The notes: generated by a model from the letters alone, not told the origin. 64,000 nucleotides of DNA from Paragonimus skrjabini miyazakii (GCA_014338405.1 JTDE01001981.1:23908-87907); one strand, 5' to 3'. Shown: positions 22,361 to 33,150, numbered from the stretch's first letter. Numbers and translations: made by a program.

Positions 22361-22471
22361 AGGTCACTCAAAATACAGCCTGTTTCACTAACTTCCTCTG
22401 AGGGCACCATCCTGTGCGATGTTTCAGAAGCCGTAACTAAGCCTGTAATGCCCTAATCGTTTCGCCGTGCA

Positions 22472-23590
22472 GTGTTCAACGCATTGCGTAACCTATCGCA
22501 CTCTGGCATACGTGCCTCAGTAAAGCTTATCACTGAACGCTTTGTACGGCCTAAAGTGAATCACGACGTCCGAAATTGGGCTCGTTGCTGTTTGGAACGC
22601 CAACGTTCTGAGGTTCATAGGCATAACAAGAGCCCCATCGGTGTCTTCCCGGCACCTGACGCACGTCTTCATCGCGTGCACGTCGATCTCGTTGGACCGC
22701 AACCGTTCTCCAACGGTTTCAGTTTCCTCCTGACTTGTGCCGACCGTTTAACCAGGTGGCCGGAGGCAATCCCACTTCCAGATTGCTCTTCCGAAACGGC
22801 GGCTCGCGCCTTTTTGGAACGTTGGGTAGCCCAACTTGGTTGTCCTGCTGTGGTGACTACGGATCGTGGTTCTCATTTCGAGGAATCTTCCACAGATCTT
22901 CTTAACACCCTCAGGTGCAAGCATATACGCACTACTGCCTATCATCCAAAATCCAGCGGGATAGTAGAACGTTTTCTTCGTCAGTTGAAAGCAGCCCTCA
23001 GTGCGCATTCAAACCTTTACTGTCAAGACGCTTTACCGCTTGTCCTTCTTGAATTGCGGAATACCGTCAAGATTGACTTGAAGGCCACACCGGCTCAACT
23101 TGATTATGGTTGCACCCTACGATTGTCCAACGAACTAGTGTCTCCTTCGGCAACCAAAACTGTCGATTATGGGAAGTATTTAGCTCGCCTGGTGAATCAT
23201 ATGCAAAGTTGCGTCCAGTGTGACCACGAGAGCGTTCGTCACCCGTGCATTTGCACGAGAAGCTTTCTTCCTGCTCTCACGTCTTCATACGCGCAGACGG
23301 ATCGCGCAAGCCTCTGCAACCATCGTATACAGGCCCTCTCCGCGTGTTTCAACGAGCCGAAAAATCTTTCAGCATCAAGCGTGACGGCAAACGCGATGTA
23401 GTTTCAACTGATCGAATTAAACCTGCATTCATTAAAGAAGATTAGCTTAGTGTCGCCCCTAAACCTGCAGCTCCGTCGTCTCATTCTTGACCTACGTCAA
23501 ACACACCTGATTGCAATCCCACACCTTCCTCCGTACTGCATGACCGACACGGTAAACGCATACGAAAGGCTGTAAGGTTTGCTGAAAACT
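22472..23590 (+). pseudogene. Gypsy integrase (copy 3), catalytic core in one frame
   Basis: One open frame of 309 codons (22472-23401) covers most of the integrase. The HHCC zinc domain is damaged: the first His is Asn (RNLSHSG) and the last Cys is Arg (CLERQ). The catalytic triad is present: Asp in HVDLVGPQP (22685-22687), Asp in TTDRGSHF (22862-22864) and Glu in GIVERF (22967-22969). The Asp-to-Glu spacing is 35 codons, one less than in copy 1. A frameshift near 23250 moves into HVFIRADGSRKPLQPSYTGP and VVSTDRIKPAFI. After a stop, GKRIRKAVRFAEN at about 23553-23590 marks the end of pol, as in copies 1 and 2. Confidence 0.88.
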
Positions 23591-24289
23591 GTAGTGTTCT
23601 CTACATATAATGTGCTCGTTTATCATAACTGTCTTGTTATCATTATATAATGTAATTTTTGTCGGCATACACCAACATGTTTTTCAGAATTATTTTCAAA
23701 CGTGATCTCAGCACAGCCGACTTGCAGTATTACTCAACGGTTTGAAAGGTATCACAACTCCAGCGGACTACTAATGCCGAACTTTCCCTTAACACGTTGA
23801 GCTTGTTTTTCCTACCTGGTACAGGTATTTAACCGTTCGTTCAGTTTAGATCACTTGGACTTAGTGAAATTGAGAGACAACTCCTGAAGACTATCGTCTA
23901 GCCCTGGGTAAACCTATTTCCTCTTTTTTCTCATTGTGAGTCTTTTGGGGTTGGGTAGCCCGCTGCGATAGGTGTGCACCGAAGACTAAATAACCTGTAT
24001 ATTCTGAAAAACGAACTCAACTGGCGCGTCTTTAATCCGCGACCGACAATCTTATGGACTTTTCCCCCTATTATCCTCCTGCGTTTCCCGCTAGCTGGAT
24101 ATTTACTTACCAATGGACATTACACTTTGGTAACCCCATTGTTGCATGCCTATGTTGCACAACGAAGGCTCCTGTAGTGGCCTACTGGGACGAAATCTCC
24201 GGAGAGATATCTTAGAACAGCCTGATTATTGTTGATATTTCGTTGTACAATTTTACACCTCCTGATGAAGCATGTATGTTTGGCCAAAT
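23591..24289 (+). other. Non-coding stretch between pol end and the right LTR of Gypsy copy 3
   Basis: About 700 bp separate the pol end from the segment that matches the left LTR. There is no polypurine tract next to 24290. Either the true LTR is longer than the part I can match, or something has inserted here. No ORF is recognised. Confidence 0.4.
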
Positions 24290-24405
24290 TGTATGCCCCG
24301 TATCCAATCGGTGCTGACAATATATAGAGTACTGCGCTGTTTGTTGTGTTCTGAATTTATGTCGTTGGGTAACTCTTCGAATCTTGAATGAGACTTTGTG
24401 GGAGA
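24290..24405 (+). repeat. 3' LTR remnant of Gypsy copy 3
   Basis: TGTATGCCCC followed by the conserved TATA block and GGGTAACTC...TCGAATCT matches 15084-15272. About 70 bp present in the left LTR is missing after TGTATGCCCC. The copy stops after GTGGGAGAG, where repeat C sequence begins, so the right end is truncated. Confidence 0.75.
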
Positions 24406-26815
24406 GTTCCTAAAATAGGAGTCACAGTTACTGTCTTCGAATTAAAACCGTCGAACCGGCGACTGACGCTTCCTAGATAGGTAAAAATCTCCGATCTCAT
24501 CAAACCTGCCGATTGATGCTATAAATAACTGATTAGTACTCGAGGACTTGATTTATTCCACGTTGATGACCACACCCAATTGATCGCAANNNNNNNNNNN
24601 NNNNNNNNNNNNNNNNNNNNNNNNNNNNNNNNNNNNNNNNNNNNNNNNNNNNNNNNNNNNNNNNNNNNNNNNNNNNNNNNNNNNNNNNNTGAGTTTTGTT
24701 CTCAACATTGCTCGCCCCACTCTGCCTCCCTCTGCCAGCTTCGGGACTAAGACTTCGGTCACGATTGCATGCGGCAACATTGTTCACCACCAACTCGATA
24801 GCCGCACATTAAGCACGACGGAATTATCATCACATTCGATCGACGATCTACCTTGACTTGTGAGTGATGATCATATTTCTCGAGAGTCTTGGTATGAGTC
24901 GAAGTTACCTTTTCATAACTTCAATCCATAATCCCGCTCCTGGCACTTGCTTGTCAGGATGAACTCTCGGATCTCATTAAAAATGCTGGCTGATATTTCT
25001 GATCACTGAACAATACTCTGGGACTTGTTTCATCCCATGTTGTTCCTCACGCACAGTTGGTCACAACTTTCTCATTCTCATAATCTTTCCAGTCAGTCCC
25101 TTCCCAAACTAACAAACTCTAGACTGGGCTATCGCTTCAATCCGTGCTCGTCAGTAGTGCCTTACTCTGCCAGTGCCAGAACTAGGACGCTGGCCACGCT
25201 TCCATGAGACAAACTTGCCCGCCACTCACCCATCATACTCACATTAGATACGGCGGATGTATCATCGCATATAATCGCTCAACCACAACGGCTTGTGAAT
25301 GTTGATCAGGTGGCCCGATCTTTTCGATATCAGGCACCGTTACTGTCTATTATCTCCAATCGTTAAACCTGCGACTACGACACAGTGCACCCGAAGAAAT
25401 CTCCGATCCCCATAAACTTGCTAGGCGATATTTTAGACTACTGATCAGTAGTCGGGGAGTTGGTTAATTTTAAGTTGAAAATTACCCAAGAATAATCACA
25501 GCGTCCGCGTTCGTATAAACTTTCGAATCGGCTTCGTCGAAACTAAACAGGCACTAGACTGGAGTGTCGCTCTCTTTAGAGCTCGTTAGTAGTGCATATC
25601 CTTCCCATTGCCAAAACAAGAACCACAGGCACGCTGTTCATGTGGCAATCGTGTTTACCACTGTGCCATTGATTTCACGGTAAGCGCGATCAAATTATCT
25701 TATGTGAACGGTCAACCACTTTCGCACGTGAGTGTGATCAGGTTGCCCGAACGTATCGGTAGGAAACACAGATACTGTCTCCTAAATCTAATCCATAACA
25801 GCGCACATGGTATTTCCTTGACAGGGTGAAATCTCCGATCTCTATAAAACTGCTAGGCGATATTTCAGATTACTGGTCAGTATTCGAGGACTTGGTTTAT
25901 TCCATGTTGAACATCACACAAAATTGTTCCCAGCTTTCTCATTCCCATAGACTTTCCATTCAGTTCTTTCCCAACCAAACAAGCGCAAGACTCGAGTTTT
26001 GCTCTCATTCGAGCTCGTCAGTAGTGTTTCATTCTGCCAGTGCCGGGTTTACGACACCAGTCACGCTTCCATGAGTCAATCTCGTTCAATACTAACCCAT
26101 ATTCCATGAATTAAGCATGACAGAATTATCATCGCATGCAAACGGTCAACTAATTCGGCTTGTGAATGTTGATTAGATTGCCCAAGCGTCTCGATAGGAT
26201 TCACAGGAAATCTCTCATAACCCTAGTCCATTGGCACTTCCTAGGCCGGCTAAAATCTCCGATATGTGTATATCGGCCAAGCAACGTTGCAAACTACTGA
26301 TGAGTAATGTGGAATTCGTCCATTTTCAGGTTGAATATCACACAGAAATTATCGCAGCTGTCGCATACGCATATATATTGCAGTCAACCGGTTTCGTAAA
26401 CAAGAAGCATTAGACTCCAGTTTCCCTCTCATCAGTGCTCTTTCGTTGTAGTGCATATGCTCGCAACTGCCGAAATCATAACTGGCGGCCGCGCTATGAC
26501 TATGACAAAAATTCTGCCGGTGACAAACTCAACCACTTTAGCTTGTGAGTAATAATCATTTTGGCTAATCATCTCAATACCTGACAGAGTTACTGTCTGT
26601 TACTGCAATCGATAACCCAGCGAGTGCCACTTTCTCGACCCTTTGAAATCTCCGAACTTCTCGAACATTTTGATCGTTGTTTCCGAGCTCCGGTTGTTTA
26701 TCGGGGATTCGTCTCCACTCAAGTTGACTATCATGCACAAATTTTGGATCTCTCTCCTTCCTCTGGACTTTATACGGGTGGTCGATCACCAACGGCTTTC
26801 AGTCCAATTAATGCA
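24406..26815 (+). repeat. Repeat C tandem array, right part
   Basis: The array continues past the Gypsy element. Marker positions (variants of AGTACTCGAGGACTTGG) fall at about 24535, 25012, 25446, 25879, 26302 and 26699, giving intervals near 430 bp. The first interval is inflated by an N gap. Divergence grows towards 26.8 kb, where the pattern fades. The unit at 24530-24840 is far closer to the unit at 14490-14760 than to its own neighbours. Confidence 0.82.
24590..24689. other. Assembly gap (100 N)
   Basis: This is exactly 100 undetermined bases inside a repeat C unit. The near-identical unit at 14490-14760 has 59 bases between the same flanking words (GATCGCAA and TGAGTTTTG), so the real missing length is probably about 59 bp. 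Confidence 0.9.
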
Positions 26816-27672
26816 TGACGCTAATTTTGTGATATTCTTTCCATTTGTTATTCTTTGACGCAGTCGGACTGATCGCCTGACCATGATATTAGTTTGAACG
26901 GTTTAAGTTTATAAATGTCTTACCAAATCTATAGAAGTTACCCTAAAGAGATTGGACGCTCAAATTTCCCGCTACATTGGTAGAAATCCCTAGGAAATGC
27001 GAGACAGTTGCTCGAATAAATCATTAGTTATTTGGCGTTTGATTGATTTCACGATTCCGTATCCATTTATTCAATCTACAACACATTCGCACCTGTCAGG
27101 TTCAAGACGAAACTACATATCAAATTGTTCCACTTAATGTTGATGCGCTAAAGCTGCCGTGGTTGCGAACGTAACTAAGCTAATTCAACCATCTTACGTC
27201 AGGGAATTTGGGTGTGTGCAGTGAGAATTGAAGGTCATGTGTTGCGTATTCTTGTGGCTAAGTTGATCCACATCACACCAACGCAAATGTGCAGTAAAGC
27301 GCTTCGCGTGAGAGCATCTGACAACCAGCGCGCGCGACTCAAAAATTGCAAGTAATCACTACGTGTATATTTAATTTAAATTTTCTCATATAATTGTTAT
27401 TTTTGACACTTTTTATACCGCACAGTCTGCTTACATTTTATCTACGTCCCAATCTGTCGGAACAATATTCTTATATAACAAATTATGATGATTAAAATCG
27501 GTCGTCAAACAAAATCGACTGGCGTCAAAACCACTTGTTTTAGCTCTAAAGTAGATATTGAACGACCTAATGGAAAATGCGCTAGGCCCAAAACTTTCGA
27601 AGGCCCTCCGAAGATGCTGCTTCTAAAGGGAGTGAAGATAAACTGGTAGTTCCCGCCAGTACTCCTCCTTAG
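26816..27672. other. Unassigned stretch, no gene seen
   Basis: AT-rich DNA (especially 27360-27500) with no recognisable frame or repeat. Confidence 0.4.
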
Positions 27673-28807
27673 TAGCACACTTAGTCGGTCGACCGACTAT
27701 CGAGCGACTACTGAGTGTCTTTCGTTAGTCACTCAGCAATTTCACGGATAAAGCAATTTAGGCTTCACTGTTTGCTACTTTGCGAACGAGACAAATGGGA
27801 AGGACGTGGATTGCACGTTCAAAACTCAATTGCTATCGGTTTAGTTTTGTTAAGTCACACCATCTGACCATTATTTCGTGAGTGCGGCTACAAATTAGTC
27901 GGCCATTTGCAATGTGGTATGTGTGTGTATTTTGTGGTGAGTTGTGGACGGTGGGTTTTCGTTCTATTGATCAGCAGGATATTCTTGTTGATTTCACCTG
28001 AGTGGCATATTGTCGTATTTCTAATATTAACGGAGTTATTGCATTTTCAGTAAGACTGAAAACTTGCATAATGGCTGAAAATTGTGCAAGTTCACTTTCC
28101 ATTTTGATGGTCCCTCAGTTATGACTGACTTACTCTCGGATTGGTCAATGTAGACCATATGTCGTATTTCTAATATTAACGGAGTTATTGCATTTTCAGT
28201 AAGACTGAAAACTTGCATAATGGCTGAAAATTGTGCGAGTTCACTTTGCACGTTGATGGTCCCTCAGTCATGGCAGACGAATGAACGTATGATTTAATTG
28301 TTCGGCGTAATATTTTCATTGCTTTTATTGTAGTGGCATATTGTCGTATTTCTAATATTAACGGAGTTATTCCATTTTCAGTTAAACTCGGAGAACAACA
28401 CTGGGTGCAACATGCTGAGAAAAATCCGCAAAGAAGAAAAGGCAAGCGGGGAGAGAAGTCGACTAACGATCCATTATTGATGTTGTACAGTAAATCCCGT
28501 TCCAATATATCATTTATATTCCCCAATCGTCTTTCAACCATCTTTCTCAATATGGTGAAGTCACCGTGAGTAAGAATCACTATATCCTGGGAATTAAGCT
28601 AGCAAACACGTCGTGTTCGTTAACTACGACATCTAGGAAAACTGCCGAGAAGCGTTCGTAACGAAATAAAGGCTAGGAAAAATTCTGCGATCGACCGTTT
28701 ATTGAGTGAATAAAAAGTGTTTAGTTACCGCACTTATTCGTCACTCGACCAACGGTCGTTGGTCACTCAGTAGTCGGTCAGTAAACACTCAGTAAACGGT
28801 CGTGCTA
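27673..28807. mobile_element. Non-autonomous TIR element, about 1.1 kb
   Basis: The ends are inverted: TAGCAC at 27673 and GTGCTA ending at 28807. Inside each end, at nearly the same distance (32 and 31 bp), lies the same 13-base word in opposite orientation: CGACTACTGAGTG at 27705-27717 and its reverse complement at 28764-28776. The right end, read inwards, is TAGCACGACCGTTTACTGAG, close to other ends in this window at about 30343 and 30103. No transposase is encoded, and the interior holds a three-copy tandem repeat. I see no clear target-site duplication. Confidence 0.65.
28002..28388 (+). repeat. Three-copy tandem repeat inside the TIR element
   Basis: TGTCGTATTTCTAATATTAA and the following bases (CGGAGTTATT, then C/GCATTTTCAGT) occur three times, starting at about 28011, 28160 and 28341. 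Copies 1 and 2 extend about 115 bp and include a potential stem-loop, AACTTGCA ... TGCAAGTT in copy 1 (28060-28091). Copy 3 keeps only the first 50-60 bp. Spacing is about 149 and 181 bp. Confidence 0.85.
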
Positions 28808-28949
28808 CCAGGGCTATAACTAAGAACTGTTCTATCCCCCTAGACAGTGTATTGGCAAAGGTATTTGGTAAGGTATCTGAACTGGAAGATGAATTTGCCC
28901 AACTAAAAACAAGCAATGATGTATTCAGTTCTCTAAAGGAGAATCTTAT

Positions 28950-29028
28950 CCCCCCCAGCCATCAAATGAGACTCTCATAGGACGGTCACCCGACCCTCGA
29001 GTGTCCTATGGCAGTCCCATTTGGGGGG
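28950..29028. repeat. Long imperfect hairpin
   Basis: A run of seven C, a short insert, AAATGAGACTCTCATAGGAC, a 19-base loop, and then the inverted arm GTCCTATGGCAGTCCCATTT followed by six G. The arms pair over about 26 bases with a few mismatches and one 7-base bulge. The inner 7 bp (28977-28983 with 29003-29009) pair perfectly. The arms carry the same GAC/CATGGGAC words as the sub-terminal repeats at 30061-30343, so it is probably a fold-back end of that transposon family. Confidence 0.7.
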
Positions 29029-30060
29029 TAATAATCACTTCATCTCATACGCAACTTACGAGGACGTTATCCGATGAGTAACATTCAAATAGTGTTCGTT
29101 ACCGCCGCCGTGGCTATAAACTCGATAAACGTTGTAACATTTTTCATTCTTGTATATATCTGCATTACATGGTATCTCGCAGCAACTTGAATTTTCGACT
29201 GCACGAGGCCACTCTGTCGCTGGTTGACTGGCGTTCTATTGCCTCGTGAGTTACTTTACTGTAACAGTATCGCCGAAGGACGAGCAACAAAGACTTATGC
29301 CAAGTTGGGTATGTTTAAGAATGAAATGCAAGCAATCTAAATGTTGTTCATCAGGTTCAGATGGTAACGTATTATCCGCTCTTGTGGAAAATTGTTGTCA
29401 ATCTACTGTCTACGACTAAACAAATGATAGTGGAGTCTGCTTACATAGGATGCCTAATGATTGTATTGTTTCACTTTTGCTTAATCTTGATTAGTTACAA
29501 AGATATGAGATTTCAAACACACCCATGAAACGTAGTTTTATGGCTTATGTTTAGTTTTCTCACAAGCTCAGGATGGCATATTCGGGTTACTCGGTATGAC
29601 TCAGCAAATAAATGTAGCGTTATTGGAATGCCTAAAGAGAATACTGTATGACTGTTTCGTTTAACGTTTGCCATGTCTTGATTATAACGGGGATATATCA
29701 TTTCAAACTCATCATTGCAACTTTGTGTTGTATCTCATAGGTTGCGTAGTCAGTGGCCAAACAAAGCGTGCAAACGTCACGAATCAACACGAAACTTTTC
29801 AAGAAAAAAGTACGGCGATGGATATTAAAGGCATGTGAAAGACACGGGAGACGACATAGCAACGACATTGTTCCAAATGCAAGTAACCCTGAGAATGATG
29901 ATTTCTTATGTTAAATTGTAGATCATTCGTATATTCTGTTACATATAATTGAATACGACATTCCTTTCTATATGCTCATTTCATTCCAACATTGAAATGA
30001 AATGCGTTGTATGAGATACAGTATTGTATAGCCACAGTATAACCACAGTATGCCCGCCGG
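29029..30060. other. Unassigned stretch, no gene seen
   Basis: No frame above about 60 codons is recognisable here. It may be interior sequence of the transposon whose ends surround it (28950 hairpin and 30061-30343). Confidence 0.4.
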
Positions 30061-30343
30061 GGACATTCAGAGGTCACTAGGGTATTCTCATGGGACGGTC
30101 GTGATAACTAAACTCATGGGGTTTATTAATAGTTTCCATGTGCGGTAAAAGTTCAATAAAGCGTGATTAGGTAGTAAAATAGAGGAAGATTATTTGCTAT
30201 ATCACAAGGAAGCCTGGGCGAGTTTTCCGCTGAGTGTCCTACGAGTGACCCAAAAGTACACAGTTAGGAGTCTCATGGGACACTCAGGGGACGCTCAGGG
30301 GACACTCGGGGTATGGTTATCGGACACTCAAGAGACGGTCGTG
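30061..30343 (+). repeat. Repeat D, copy 1: ends of a CACTA-like lineage
   Basis: GGACATTCAGAGGTCACTAG, then TTCTCATGGGACGGTCGTG at about 30085-30103, a 240-bp spacer, and then GGACACTC words in series and AGAGACGGTCGTG at 30331-30343. The same arrangement is found at 59352-59609. Read on the - strand the ends are CACGACCGT, similar to CACTA-type termini. The GGACACTC words (four between about 30279 and 30330) look like sub-terminal repeats. Confidence 0.6.
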
Positions 30344-30390
30344 CTTGCTAAGTCTCTCTCTTACAACTTAAGAATGCCGGAAATTTCAAG

Positions 30391-31288
30391 GTGGATAACA
30401 TAGAGAACGCAAACATGTATCTCAGCACGTTCACAACAGAAATCACAACACAGATGAGCCGCACATATAGTGCCATCGTATTCAATGTGCCACATAAGTT
30501 TCACCTGGATGACATTAAAAAGCTACTCACGAGGATTACTTATATAAACCCGACATCATGTACCTGCATTCGTCTTCGCAAGAAGACTCGAAAGATCTGC
30601 TGTCCACTTTTGTTCAAATTCCACAGCCAAAAAATTTCGAAACAGTTCATTCAATGTCAGGACCTTATGAAGTTAAAAACCTCCCTTAAACTGAGAAGAA
30701 CTGGGCAGGACAGAACTCCACTTGAGAGAGAATGTCAAAAATCGCTTATTGCGCAACACTGTCACCTCCAGGCAGGTGGACCAGGATGCATTCGAACAAG
30801 ATGCGACGATGTCCAAGATTGATGAATCGGGTCCAGCTGGGTGTGTAGCTTCGTCCTGTTGTATCACATCTGAGCATGCTAGTGTTTCTCTTGAATACAC
30901 CAACGACACAACAGAGAACAACAAACTCGCCGACTTGATTGATTTAATAGTAAATCTTGACCGTTCCCTCAACCTGCTTCAAGAAATGACGGCCCCTGTC
31001 GAGGAGTCAACTCCCAAACAACAGCTTGTAAATAAATGTGCACATATTGAACCAAATGGGACGTCTAGATCTCAACCTGTCTACGCGGTAGCTAGATCAG
31101 ACAAAGTGAGGCTCAGACCATCTACCACTCAAACACACACCAGAATTCCAATTTTAAACTTATCCCAAACGAACCCAACTATCGACCACCAGTGGAGCAC
31201 TGGCTTTAATAAACACCCTCAATTCACTATCCTACGAGCCGCTCGCGCTTACCTCCTCCGCATTACAAGGGAAAAAATAAGCATGTAA
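30391..31288 (+). pseudogene. LINE ORF1-like protein (copy 1)
   Basis: ORF1 proteins of LINEs bind element RNA. The first frame (143 codons from 30391) has SAIVFNVPHKFHLDDIKKLL, CTCIRLRKKTRKICCPLLFK and then QDRTPLERE. The cores FNVP and C-x-C-x-RLR-x(n)-CCPLL recur in the fragment at 46226-46650. Relatives also end this block with DRTPLER. After 30720 the frame shifts and a second, acidic/polar frame runs to 31288 with no recognisable domain. Confidence 0.6.
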
Positions 31289-31829
31289 ACCCATACCCAC
31301 ACGCAGGGAAAAATGATGTATTTGTTACCGACCCCTAATGTTCGCCCTCTTCCTAACAATAGCAATCTCTCACGTGACACAACTTTCGAAGCAAGGCTTA
31401 ACCAAAATCCCACTATTTCCACCAGCGTTGCTTATTCCATGCTTGACGCTCCTCTCTAATACGAACAGTCCCCACACTATGAATGCTCACCTAAATGCAA
31501 CCCGTGATCCATTCACCGACAACGTGCATGTAGATATGCCCAACCCACTTCGACCTTACCCTTTTTTATTGCGTCACACAGCGTTCAAACTTACTTCGCC
31601 CAGTCCACCTCCCATATTCTCACTACCCCACCACACCTTACTGACACTTACAAAATTTTCTGTCATGGCCTCAGACGCAGGCAACATTCCATTTGTCATC
31701 AAAGCCTTCACCATAACCGCATCTGACCAAACGACGTCACCAAAGTCCATGAATAACAAGGACCATTCTGTTTTCGACATTTCTAAAGGTCTGAAAATAA
31801 CGTCGAATAAGGAAAATGCACTAAGTTGA

Positions 31830-33150
31830 TTGCTTTTGAATGCACGTTCACTAGTCAATAAGATGCATATTTTTAGATCTTTCTACTTCTTATATAGTCC
31901 TTGCATTGTTCTGCTCACTCAAGCATCCATTTTCGATGAGCCGTGTACTGATAGAATAATAATAATAATATTATATATTTCTCAACGCATTTGTGGGAAG
32001 CACGCTCGGATGTGCGCGATCATGACAGATACTTACATGCGGTACAAAGCAACAAATGGATATATAACGAACACACATGAAATCTGTTGACAAAAGAAGA
32101 CGTAATCTAAGGGAAAATAGTCATAGTTTACAACGTTCGATTCACACGTAATGAAGGAAGGTAGTTCGTCTGTTCTACGGATTCAGTCCAAAAAATGAGA
32201 TGTCACATTGATTTACTTTTTACAAGGTTAGGTAAAGACGACGTTTCAAATATTTCAAGGTCACGCGAGGAAATACGTGCAACTTCTTCTTCGAAAGATT
32301 TCGCCGTTATTTGACGTAATGTCATTGGGAACAATGTTGAAATCGTTCAGTTTTGACGAAGGAGGACGGGAAGTTCCAAAATTGGGCGGAGATTCGAGCG
32401 GATTCCAGTACAGGGCCTCGATGATTGAACGTGAACGTCAAAAAGTTGAAAATTTCACTGATCGCTTGGCCAATATGGGGTTTTGAACGCTTATTCATCG
32501 CAAAAACGTTTCTTGCATTACGGATGCTCGTTAATATAGGAAAAAGAGCGCAGTTGATGACTCTTTGTGGCTATCGGTGTCAACTGAAACATGTAAGCTA
32601 TTCTCGGGATGCGTTTACAGACCACCTGACGCCACTCGTGACGACATGATCAACCTTATTAATGGACTGAATTATGTATCAATATTGCCCACACACTACG
32701 AAATGATTGATGGAGATTCCAACATGCCCAACATTTCTTGGACCCTGCAAATCAACCAGGTTTTCTCGCATGTGTCCAAGTAAATGGTTGGCGCCAACAC
32801 GTTTTGGCACCTACCAGACTAGACCACACTTCAGATCTCATTTTTACAACGGGTATTTCTTCTGCTGAAGTATCCGTCCTAGAACGGTTTCCAGCAAGTG
32901 ATCACAACGTGGTCAACTTCCTGTTTGAACTAGAAGCTGTAAAAATGTCGAACATAATATGTTATCGCCAAATAAATTTAATCGACTGGAAGATGTTCGC
33001 CGCTCTGTTGAGGTACTTGGTGCGGAACACATTCTTTTTGACCTCTGACCCTAGTATTGCAACTAAAGTATTTAGTGACTATTTCAGGTTTTGTAAGAAT
33101 ATCTTAGCCCCGGAAAGATCAAAACTCCGTAATGTGTGTGGTAGAGGCAG
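31830..33150 (+). pseudogene. LINE endonuclease domain (copy 1), split
   Basis: The apurinic-type endonuclease nicks target DNA. The N-terminus LLNARSLVNKMHIFRSF is at 31830. About 40 codons that copy 2 has (around TETWCSPDN) are deleted, and then repeat B (31955-32553) interrupts. Coding resumes with LWLSVSTE, GCVYRPPDATRDDM and DGDSNMPNISW (GDFN in functional enzymes). It continues in another frame with LDHTSDLIFTTGISSAEVSV and the catalytic SDH (PASDHNVV) at about 32898-32920. Excision of the repeat with one flank copy keeps the frame. Confidence 0.8.
31955..32553 (-). repeat. Repeat B, copy 3, inserted in the LINE endonuclease
   Basis: This is a near-full-length copy very similar to 11859-12455, running from (AATAAT)n at 31955 to GAAAAAGAGCGCAG at 32553. 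The flanks are ACTGATAGA on the left and TTGATGACTC on the right, sharing TGAT(A)GA, a likely target duplication. Coding of the host LINE continues on both sides. Confidence 0.85.

Larger units (their letters stand above)
15084..24405 (+). mobile_element. Ty3/Gypsy element copy 3, interrupted by a CACTA transposon
   Basis: The element is bounded by LTR remnants (15084-15295 and 24290-24405) and holds gag, protease, RT, RNase H and integrase in Gypsy order. Gag is split at 15875/19977 by a 4101-bp DNA transposon, leaving about 5.2 kb of Gypsy sequence. The element lies inside the repeat C array: array sequence abuts it on both sides, but roughly 200 bp of the array unit and the end of the right LTR are missing, so no target duplication remains. 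It is the best preserved Gypsy copy here (the integrase core is in one frame) but has multiple inactivating changes. Confidence 0.88.

Noticed and set aside
24531..24560. Hammerhead-ribozyme-like text CTGATxAGTACTCGAGGAC in repeat C units
   Set aside because: The start resembles the CUGAUGA core and stem II, but the required GAAA after stem II is absent in every unit (GGACTTGG instead), and no cleavage-site stem could be drawn.
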